A stretch of 11,857 bases of DNA from Gemmatimonadota bacterium (GTDB lineage: Bacteria; Gemmatimonadota; Gemmatimonadetes; Gemmatimonadales; GWC2-71-9): NCBI GenBank assembly GCA_029862935.1, contig JAOTWK010000065.1, forward strand, positions 1-11,857. The letters are read 5' to 3'. This document shows positions 1-6,205 of the stretch, piece after piece; position 1 is the first letter of the stretch; each line of letters opens with the position of its first letter. Position numbers and translations under genes: made by a program. A model generated the notes under the pieces. It searched no databases. It had not been told where the DNA came from and was given only the letters and a program-made list of their open reading frames with translations.

Positions 1-1824
1 CACGGGAACGAGCGGCCTGCGGGCGGCGGAGCGCCCGAGCCACCATGCCGGACCGAGGAGAAACAGCGCGGCGAGGGCTGTGCTCTGCAGCAGGGTGGCA
101 ATTAGTGTCACGTACCCCCACTCGGCAAACGGCAGCCAGTCGCCTGACCGAGACCGCAGCAACGTCGTCAGGGCCCCCGCCCCGAGGAAGTGGTGTGGGT
201 AGGGGCGGGCGTCTGTCGCTGGCTTGACGCGGAAGGGATAGGTCGCGGCGAACGTGCGGGCCGATTGCACGCCGTCGATGGCCGCCGCCGCCGCTTGGAA
301 TAGTGTGGGTTCCGCGAGTTCGTGGAAGCCCGCCTCCGACACCGTCATTCCGGGTTCCCAGTCGATGTCGAACTGTCGACTCGCTGCCCACGCGCGGAGG
401 CGCGTAACGTCCCGATCGGTGAACCCGCTGGGTTTCACGAGCGTGGTCACGGTTCCCCAGCTCCGCGCAACGATCAGACCGTCATCGACGTGATCCGGGG
501 CGACCCGTCGGAGGGCCTTGACCGACGTCAGAATGACGCGAACGTTCTCGCGGGGCGGTATGCTGAGCCACCTCGTGATTGCGAGGACCCCACGGTCGCC
601 CAATAGACCAAGAAACTGCGTGTACGCTTCCGTGGTGTGTAAGAAGTCCTCGTTCAACGCGTGCATGCCCGCCGCCGAGCCGCCGAGGCTGCCAGCCGGA
701 CCGATGGTCACGAGGTGATAAGGCCCCTTGGTACGCGACGTAAACGATCGCGCATCGGCAATGATCCACGCGATCGAGGTGTCGGGCCGGCGTGTCAGAT
801 CGACGATGTCGGGGAGAAGCTCGACCGCCGTCACCTGCGCGGCACCGTGAAACCGGGCGGTGGCCACCTCCAAGCTGCCGCCCGCGCCAAGAGCGAGCAC
901 GGTGTCGATTCCCTCGAGGCTGTATGGCAAGGCGGAGGGCAGCCACCCCAGCATCGAGTCGGCCTCTGCATCGCGGGACGACGATGCTGCGGCTCCTACG
1001 AGGCCGCCATCGACGAAGAGTGCAGTCTGGCGAGACACCCGACCGCGAAATCCCAGTGACAACCCGGGCGCGTACCGAAATGCCGCGGCATCGACTGCCA
1101 CGACCCACCCGAGCGGGCTCGTCCGCTCGGCAACCCGCTTTGCGCCTGGATACGCCTCCACTTGGGGGAGTGCCTTGTATGGCGCGATGCGTATCGTCCA
1201 GAGCGGAACGATGAGCACCCCAATCGACAGCACGAGCGCGGCCCAGGCCACCTTCCGCTGCGTCTGAGTCGTGGCTGTGGTGGCGCCGACCGCTGCCAGG
1301 ACCGCTGGCGCCGCGAGTGCGCGGCCGGGGGTGACCAACCAGAGGAGCGGTAACGCGAGCAGCACGCCAATGCCCGACCCGACGAAACTCGCTCCATAGA
1401 GCCGTCCCGAATGGTCACGGTCTGACGCCAGCGCCAGCAGCACCACGAGGCCACCGGTGGCAAATGGGGTGGCGAGGAGCGCGTAGAGCGCGCCGACCGC
1501 CGGCCACTGGCGCGCGTCCCACAAGAGCTGTGTGGTGTCGACCGGTATGCGAGTCGCGACGACGGGAACAATGATCAACGAGAGGACGGTGAGCAGCGCG
1601 CAGCTAGCGAACCTTCGAGAGGCGACTGCAGGTGACATACGTTGCCAAAACGCGACGACCGTGCCGCTCATCCCGAAGCCGAGCATGGCCACACCGATCG
1701 CCATGTACGCGAAGTGGTGGTACCACTCGATGGTGAATAGTCGGACGAGTAGGATCTCGTACGCGAGCGTGCCGGCCGAGATGACAGCGACGACCAGAGC
1801 GCGGTTCGTGAGTGGCGTCTTCAG
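1..1824 (-). CDS. Polytopic membrane protein with spermidine-synthase-like SAM-binding domain (partial, runs off left edge)
   Basis: The frame is open for 608 codons from a CTG at 1824 to the window edge; the 3' end is missing. The N-terminal half is hydrophobic, with several membrane segments (about residues 9-29, 37-60, 74-92, 107-132, 145-165, 170-182, 192-211). It opens with the SAGTLAYEILLVRLF and GVAMLGFGMSG signature of membrane-bound spermidine synthase-like proteins. The soluble part has a Rossmann-type SAM or dcSAM site: VLALGAGGSLEVA (309-321), acidic E335 in VTAVELLPDI, and D357 in IIADARSF. A DARPYPHHF motif follows at 538-546, and hydrophobic segments resume at about 570-596. 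The position where aminopropyltransferases carry a catalytic Asp (YDvIixD) reads YHLVTIGPAGS, so polyamine synthesis is doubtful and the substrate is unknown. No ATG, GTG or TTG lies in frame between the last upstream stop and the first membrane helix. The CTG overlaps the pcm stop (CTGA), with GAAGG 6 nt upstream, suggesting coupled translation. Family placement is fairly sure; the start is inferred. Confidence 0.8.
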   Translation of the reverse strand, partial: MKTPLTNRALVVAVISAGTLAYEILLVRLFTIEWYHHFAYMAIGVAMLGFGMSGTVVAFWQRMSPAVASRRFASCALLTVLSLIIVPVVATRIPVDTTQLLWDARQWPAVGALYALLATPFATGGLVVLLALASDRDHSGRLYGASFVGSGIGVLLALPLLWLVTPGRALAAPAVLAAVGATTATTQTQRKVAWAALVLSIGVLIVPLWTIRIAPYKALPQVEAYPGAKRVAERTSPLGWVVAVDAAAFRYAPGLSLGFRGRVSRQTALFVDGGLVGAAASSSRDAEADSMLGWLPSALPYSLEGIDTVLALGAGGSLEVATARFHGAAQVTAVELLPDIVDLTRRPDTSIAWIIADARSFTSRTKGPYHLVTIGPAGSLGGSAAGMHALNEDFLHTTEAYTQFLGLLGDRGVLAITRWLSIPPRENVRVILTSVKALRRVAPDHVDDGLIVARSWGTVTTLVKPSGFTDRDVTRLRAWAASRQFDIDWEPGMTVSEAGFHELAEPTLFQAAAAAIDGVQSARTFAATYPFRVKPATDARPYPHHFLGAGALTTLLRSRSGDWLPFAEWGYVTLIATLLQSTALAALFLLGPAWWLGRSAARRPLVPV

Positions 1825-2525
1825 CGCAGGCCTTCGAGCATCGGCACAAAGCGAACCGGGAGGAGGTTGCGGGTGCGGAGCGTCCCGTCATCCCCCTTCT
1901 CGACGTAGATCAGATTCTGCACTCCATACACGCTGCCTACTGGGATGACCATCGTGCCGTTCACGCGCAGTTGGTCGGTGAGTGCGGGTGGGATGTAGCC
2001 GGCTGCTGCCGTCACAATGACGGCATCGAACGGCGCTACCTCAGGCCACCCGTGATGCCCGTCGCCGTGCCGCACCGTGACGCGGTCGTAGCCCAGGCGC
2101 TCGAGCCGTCGTGCCGCGCTCTCGGCGAGTGGGGCGAAGATCTCCATGGTGTAAACCGTGACGTCGAGCTCGGCGAGAACGGCCGCTTGATACGCTGATC
2201 CCGTGCCGATTTCCAGCACCCTCATTCCCGGCTGTAAGTCCAACACTTCGGTCATGTACGCCACGATGTACGGCTGTGAGATGGTCTGTCCGTGTCCGAT
2301 CGGGAGCGGGTGGTCACCGTAGGCGAGATGCCGGCTCCTTGACGGCACGAACTCGTGTCGCGGGACAGAGCGCATTGCTCTCAGCACCGCCGTGTCGCGC
2401 ACGCCGTATTGCTCGATGAGCTCTACCATCGCGTCGCGAGCCCGCCGAAGGCGTGCCGACTCTTGCGCCGTCAGCTGGGTGGGAAGGACGATTGCCGCGA
2501 TCACGAATGCCGCACCTATCGTCAT
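1821..2525 (-). CDS. pcm: Protein-L-isoaspartate O-methyltransferase homologue with N-terminal signal peptide
   Basis: The protein has 234 residues. The family transfers a methyl group from SAM to isoaspartyl (and D-aspartyl) residues in damaged proteins, starting their repair. Family motifs are clear: PIGHGQTISQPYIVAYMTE (75-93, active-site T81 and S83 region), SAM motif I VLEIGTGSAYQAAVLAEL (103-120), HGDGHHGW (153-160), FDAVIVTAA (166-174) and MVIPVG (192-197). The N-terminus (MTIGAAFVIAAIVLPTQLTAQ) looks like a Sec signal peptide cleaved near residue 20, which is unusual for an enzyme needing cytosolic SAM. The ATG at 2525 lies 25 nt after the esterase stop and is preceded only by a weak AG-rich stretch. 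A longer in-frame GTG start at 2804 would read through esterase coding sequence and lose the signal peptide. The stop overlaps the CTG of the next gene. The enzyme family is confident; export is inferred from the hydrophobic N-terminus. Confidence 0.92.
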   Translation of the reverse strand: MTIGAAFVIAAIVLPTQLTAQESARLRRARDAMVELIEQYGVRDTAVLRAMRSVPRHEFVPSRSRHLAYGDHPLPIGHGQTISQPYIVAYMTEVLDLQPGMRVLEIGTGSAYQAAVLAELDVTVYTMEIFAPLAESAARRLERLGYDRVTVRHGDGHHGWPEVAPFDAVIVTAAAGYIPPALTDQLRVNGTMVIPVGSVYGVQNLIYVEKGDDGTLRTRNLLPVRFVPMLEGLR

Positions 2526-2550
2526 CGCACTTTTCGCTCTTGTGTGAAAC

Positions 2551-3198
2551 TCAGCCGGTGGCGAGCGATCGTAGCACACTGTCATCCAAGTGGTGGCCCC
2601 CGTCGTACGAGATCGTCTCATAGGGGATTTCGTGGTCCAGAAGGCGCTCCTCGGCAACTGCCAACTGCGAAGCGTCGACGTATCGATCTTCCCTGCCCAC
2701 AACGATGGTGATGCGGGAGTCCTCGAGCTTGCTCCACCCGACCTCGAGGTCGAGATCCGGTGGGGGCAGCTCACCCCACAGGACGAGCCGATTAGCGATG
2801 GCACGGCCCAGAGAGACCCAGCGCGCGGCTGTGGCGGCTCCCTGGGAGAAGCCGAAGACGTAGAGCGTGACCGAGGAGCGGGTCAGAGAGCTGAACACGT
2901 GGTCATGCAATGCGTCCAGGTAGTTGACGTAGTCGGCGATCTCGGTCAGCCGATCTTCGCGCGTCATCCAGCTCGCGCCGACCATTCCTCTCGCGTGGTT
3001 CGTGTAGTAGCGGGACGGACCCTCCGGAGCGACGAAGAGCCGTGTGCCATCGTCCAACGGCCTGAATTGTTCGAGGAACTCGTTCGCGAGTTGTCCGTAC
3101 CCGTGACAGACGAACCACACTTGGCGCACGTCGTCGTGCTCGGGACCGAGCGTGTAGTAGCGAGCCGTGCGCGGAACGTGAAGATGGTGTTCCCGCAT
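2551..3198 (-). CDS. Alpha/beta-hydrolase, carboxylesterase/phospholipase-type predicted esterase
   Basis: The protein has 215 residues, the usual size for small carboxylesterases of the predicted esterase family (COG0400-like). An early VCHGYGQLANEF stretch (30-41) matches the oxyanion-hole HGxG region. The nucleophile elbow is GFSQG (116-120, Ser118), the acid is probably Asp171 in VVGREDRYVD, and the base is His202 or His203 in YDGGHHLDD. All triad elements are in the expected order. No signal peptide or membrane segment is visible, so it should be cytoplasmic. The start is fixed: an in-frame TAA lies four codons upstream of the ATG at 3198. There is no strong ribosome binding site. It lies 38 nt after the deacylase and 25 nt before pcm. 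The substrate cannot be read from sequence; hydrolysis of an ester or acyl product from neighbouring enzymes is possible but unproven. Confidence 0.87.
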   Translation of the reverse strand: MREHHLHVPRTARYYTLGPEHDDVRQVWFVCHGYGQLANEFLEQFRPLDDGTRLFVAPEGPSRYYTNHARGMVGASWMTREDRLTEIADYVNYLDALHDHVFSSLTRSSVTLYVFGFSQGAATAARWVSLGRAIANRLVLWGELPPPDLDLEVGWSKLEDSRITIVVGREDRYVDASQLAVAEERLLDHEIPYETISYDGGHHLDDSVLRSLATG

Positions 3199-3236
3199 GT
3201 CGCGAAGTTACGGCGTCACGGCCACCTTCGCGAGGG

Positions 3237-4919
3237 TCACCGCCGAGGCGCCGGTCGCAGCACGCGGCCGGGCAGCCGCGACGTGCGTGCACTGTCTCGC
3301 AGGACGAACTCCCCGTTCACCATGACGTGCTGGATACCCTCGGGATACTGGTGCGGGTGTTCGAAGGTCGCGCGATCTCGCACCCGGGCGGGGTCGAAGA
3401 CCACGAGGTCGGCGAATGCACCAGGTCGGATGACCCCGCGATCGCCGAGGCGCAACCTGGTCGCGGGCATGCCCGTCATCTTGTGAACGGCCATTTCAAG
3501 GGACATCACGCCCCGATCGCGGCAGTAATGGCCCAGCACGCGTGGGAACGTACCGAAGCTGCGAGGGTGGGGCGATCCGACCGCGAGTGGTCCCTCGGTA
3601 GAGAGCGCCGAGCCGTCTGAACAGATCATTCCAAGCGGGTGGGCCAGAAATCGCTCAGTGTTCGATTCGCTCATACCAAAGCCCACCATGCCCGTCCGAC
3701 CGCGATCGTCGCGCATGATGTGGAGGAGGAGGGCGTACGGCTCGGTACCACGGTCTGCAGCAAGCGAGCCGAGCTTCTTGCCCGCGGCCCACGCGAGCGC
3801 GCTGTCAGCGGTCCGCGTGATCTGCACGGCGTCCCAACTTCCGAGCTGCGTGATCTTCGCGCGTACCGCCCGCTCGATGCGGGACGCGAGGTCGGGTTGC
3901 TCCAGCCGCTCCACGAGTCGGGCCGTGCCACCGTCCCGAGCCCATACCGGGAAGAGCGCGCTCAGTCCCGTGCTGTACGCGACGTACGGATACCGGTCGT
4001 ACATCACGTCAACGCCGTCCGATCGCGCTGCCTCGAGGGTATCGAGCACGGGCCCGGCCTTCCACCAATTGCGCTGTCCTTGGGCTTTGAGATGCGAGAT
4101 CTGGACCGGGACACCTGCGAGCCGGCCGACATTGATGGCTTCCTCGACGGCGCTGAAGAGCTGGTCGTCTTCGTTGCGCATGTGCGAGGCGTACGGCAGC
4201 CCAGTTCCTGTGAGGGCCGCTGTGACAGCGACGAGCTCCTCGAGGGGCGCAAACGCTCCTGGGATATACTCGAGGCCCGTAGACATGCCGCATGCGCCGT
4301 TCGCGACGGCGTAGGCCACCTGTTGGCGCATGACGGTCACTTCGTCATCTGTGGCGGGCCGGTCTTCGTTCCCAATGACGTACTCGCGCACCGTTCCCTG
4401 ACCAATCATGCTCGCGAGATTGACGGCCGTTCGTCGCTGTTCGAGCTCCCGGAAGAACCCCGGGAGGTCATGGAAGGGAAGGTCAACTCCGTAGCTACTG
4501 CGGTACCGCTCGCGAATCTCGACCGCGCGATCTTCGCGCCACGGACCGATAGATGCGCCGTCCTGTCCGCAGACTTCCGTGGTCACCCCCTGGCGCACTT
4601 TGCTCTCGGCCAGTGGGTCGATGAAGAGGTCGAGGTCGGTGTGGGAGTGGACGTCGATGAATCCGGGCGCCACGGCGAGGCCGTCACCCTCTACGCGCTC
4701 GGCATCCGGTCGCGTGATGCTGGCGGCAATCTCAGCGATACGTGCGCCTACGACGAGGACGTCGCTGGTGAACGGGGGCGCGCCGGTCCCGTCGTACACG
4801 CGAACCCGCTGCAGCAGATAGGAGGTCTGTTGCAGGCCGCGTGACCATATCGTAGCCGGCAGACCAGCGACGCTCACGGTCGCCACCGTGGTCGAATGGA
4901 CGAACGTTCGACGCTTCAT
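3237..4919 (-). CDS. N-acyl-D-amino-acid deacylase (D-aminoacylase) family amidohydrolase, Tat-exported
   Basis: The protein has 560 residues from the ATG at 4919. The family removes acyl groups from N-acyl-D-amino acids and related amides. MKRRTFVHS with a following hydrophobic run (TVATVSVAGLPATIW) resembles a twin-arginine signal, implying export of a folded metalloenzyme. Landmarks: AVAPGFIDVHSHTD (82-95, metal ligands H91 and H93), GVTTEVCGQDG (111-121), SHMRNEDD (H246), QISHLKA (H276), DRYPYVAYSTGL (308-319), CSDGSALS (433-440, catalytic Asp435) and HPRSFGTFPRVLGHY (451-465). The C-terminus has the usual PGAFADLVVFDP and VMVNGEFVL strands. Asp120 stands where classic D-aminoacylase has the metal-binding Cys of GNCG, which suggests another subfamily. 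A TTG at 4982 is in frame but overlaps the upstream gene and adds 21 polar residues before the Tat motif, so ATG 4919 is preferred. The family is confident; the exact substrate is not. Confidence 0.9.
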   Translation of the reverse strand: MKRRTFVHSTTVATVSVAGLPATIWSRGLQQTSYLLQRVRVYDGTGAPPFTSDVLVVGARIAEIAASITRPDAERVEGDGLAVAPGFIDVHSHTDLDLFIDPLAESKVRQGVTTEVCGQDGASIGPWREDRAVEIRERYRSSYGVDLPFHDLPGFFRELEQRRTAVNLASMIGQGTVREYVIGNEDRPATDDEVTVMRQQVAYAVANGACGMSTGLEYIPGAFAPLEELVAVTAALTGTGLPYASHMRNEDDQLFSAVEEAINVGRLAGVPVQISHLKAQGQRNWWKAGPVLDTLEAARSDGVDVMYDRYPYVAYSTGLSALFPVWARDGGTARLVERLEQPDLASRIERAVRAKITQLGSWDAVQITRTADSALAWAAGKKLGSLAADRGTEPYALLLHIMRDDRGRTGMVGFGMSESNTERFLAHPLGMICSDGSALSTEGPLAVGSPHPRSFGTFPRVLGHYCRDRGVMSLEMAVHKMTGMPATRLRLGDRGVIRPGAFADLVVFDPARVRDRATFEHPHQYPEGIQHVMVNGEFVLRDSARTSRLPGRVLRPAPRR

Positions 4920-4965
4920 GATCGTCTGCCAGACACCATGTGAGTCATCGTGTTGCCGCCGATCT

Positions 4966-6144
4966 TCAGAACCGTGCGTCAAACAGCCTGAACTGCAATC
5001 CAGGCTTCGATCGGATGCGGCCGTCGGGCATGAGCGCCGGAATCGCAGTCGGGACGGGCATCGGGAGGTCGAGGCTCCAGCGACTGTCCAGATTCAGCAG
5101 AGCGGTCCGGATGTCCGGTGCCGTGTCCGCCGTACGGGACCTCCTGCCGGAGCCCAGCACCGCGCCGCCAATGAGGCCAACCGTGGTGCCGATCAACGGG
5201 ATCCCGACGGCCGTCTTGTCATCGTCGACTTCGAGCAACAGGTCGAGTCCGACTCCTGCCAGCCCGCCGGCGAGGCCCGCTGCCGTGATCAACCTTATGC
5301 GACCTGGGGACGGCTTCCAGGTCTTCGCCGCGGGGATGCCGGCTGCGATGGCTGCATCACCTCCCAGAAGCGCCCAGGCAAACAGCGCATCGTCTTCCGC
5401 GTCCGCGAGGACACCCAGCGCCACGCCGTACCACGTGCCCCAGAACGCCGCGTGGCGCAGTAAGCTGGCGGTGCCATTGTCGATGTCCTGTTTGGTGAGG
5501 ACGATTCCTGTTCCGACACCAGCGAGGCCTCCTGCGACGAGTGCTGCCCACGGAGCGGTGTCGGGGGTGCTCTCATTGCAGACCTCTCCCCCAGCACCAT
5601 CGGGGAAGCAGAACTCTTCGTCTCCGATGTCCAGCACATCGCGCCACCCCAGAGCTTGCCAGCTGAGCCATATCGTACTGAGCCAGTAGAGCCCACCCTG
5701 ACCCGGCGTGAGTGGGGTGGCGCGGGCATACGCCTTGGAGGCGAAGAACCCGAGTGGAGCGCCGACGAGGATGCCGGCGCCGTACGCAGAGGGCTCGTCT
5801 GCGCCGAAGGCGGCTGGAACGGCCACCCCCAGCCACGTCGCGAAGACCGTGTTCCAGATGATGAAACCAGTGCGGCCGGCCCCGAGTTCTTGTGATTGCC
5901 GCACGCCCTGCAGGAGTCCCATGGCTGCGGTCGCCGCTGGCGTATCGGGGTAGCGCCGCGCGATGTACCGCAGCAGTTCCTCGGCGAGGTCGTGTTGACC
6001 GGCATCATCGAGGTCGCGTGCAACCTCGAGGAGCACGGCAGCGGTGTCTGCGTGGCTCACCTGTGCGGCGAGGGATGTGGGGATGACCGCCATGGCGAAG
6101 ATGAGGAGAACCGCAGAGACGAATAGACGACAGGTGTCGCGCAT
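4966..6144 (-). CDS. Exported/membrane protein of unknown function with fourfold internal repeat
   Basis: I do not recognise a named family. The protein has 392 residues. Residues 1-27 form a clear Sec signal peptide (LFVSAVLLIFAMAV, then SLAAQ). Residues 33-80 are a helical pair resembling one TPR unit (LLEVARDLDDAGQHDLAEELLRYIARRYP, shown in part by A/L/G spacing). Residues 90-337 consist of four diverged, Gly/Ala-rich hydrophobic units beginning at about 90, 148, 223 and 280. Each opens G-x-x-x-(L/I), most carry aromatic or Trp-Gly residues, and an acidic patch is followed by a second glycine-rich hydrophobic stretch. Unit 2 carries two cysteines (C179 and C189) that could form a disulfide outside the cytoplasm. 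A polar tail ends LQFRLFDARF, and the terminal Phe is reminiscent of outer-membrane proteins. GGAGGA lies 8 nt before the ATG and fixes the start. It sits between the amidase (61 nt) and the deacylase (46 nt). Its role is unknown; an envelope structural or anchoring role would be a guess. Confidence 0.85.
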   Translation of the reverse strand: MRDTCRLFVSAVLLIFAMAVIPTSLAAQVSHADTAAVLLEVARDLDDAGQHDLAEELLRYIARRYPDTPAATAAMGLLQGVRQSQELGAGRTGFIIWNTVFATWLGVAVPAAFGADEPSAYGAGILVGAPLGFFASKAYARATPLTPGQGGLYWLSTIWLSWQALGWRDVLDIGDEEFCFPDGAGGEVCNESTPDTAPWAALVAGGLAGVGTGIVLTKQDIDNGTASLLRHAAFWGTWYGVALGVLADAEDDALFAWALLGGDAAIAAGIPAAKTWKPSPGRIRLITAAGLAGGLAGVGLDLLLEVDDDKTAVGIPLIGTTVGLIGGAVLGSGRRSRTADTAPDIRTALLNLDSRWSLDLPMPVPTAIPALMPDGRIRSKPGLQFRLFDARF

Positions 6145-6152
6145 GCGACGGT

Positions 6153-6158
6153 TCCTCC
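6153..6158 (-). promoter_or_regulatory. Strong Shine-Dalgarno of the repeat-protein gene
   Basis: The minus strand reads GGAGGA, 8 nt before the ATG at 6144. It is the best ribosome binding site among the leftward genes and decides the start of the unknown repeat protein, placing the ATG exactly before a good signal peptide. Confidence 0.8.
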
Positions 6159-6205
6159 GTGTCAGAATTGTCCCAGAAACGAACCGCCTCGGCCCTACGT
6201 GTGTG

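Noticed and set aside
2526..2804. Upstream GTG extension of pcm
   Set aside because: It would translate esterase sequence in a second frame, shows no PCMT-like residues, and would bury the signal peptide; the ATG at 2525 fits the gene spacing.
2590..3486. Plus-strand open frame (298 codons) opposite the esterase and deacylase ends
   Set aside because: It spans two real minus-strand genes and their gap, has no recognisable motifs, and is a compositional shadow.
3639..4844. Long plus-strand open frame (401 codons) opposite the deacylase gene
   Set aside because: It is antisense to a gene with unmistakable amidohydrolase motifs, its translation shows no recognisable domain, and G+C-rich genes often leave such antisense frames open.
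4920..4982. TTG start for the deacylase
   Set aside because: It overlaps the preceding gene and adds 21 polar residues before the twin-arginine motif; ATG 4919 is simpler. It is not fully excluded.
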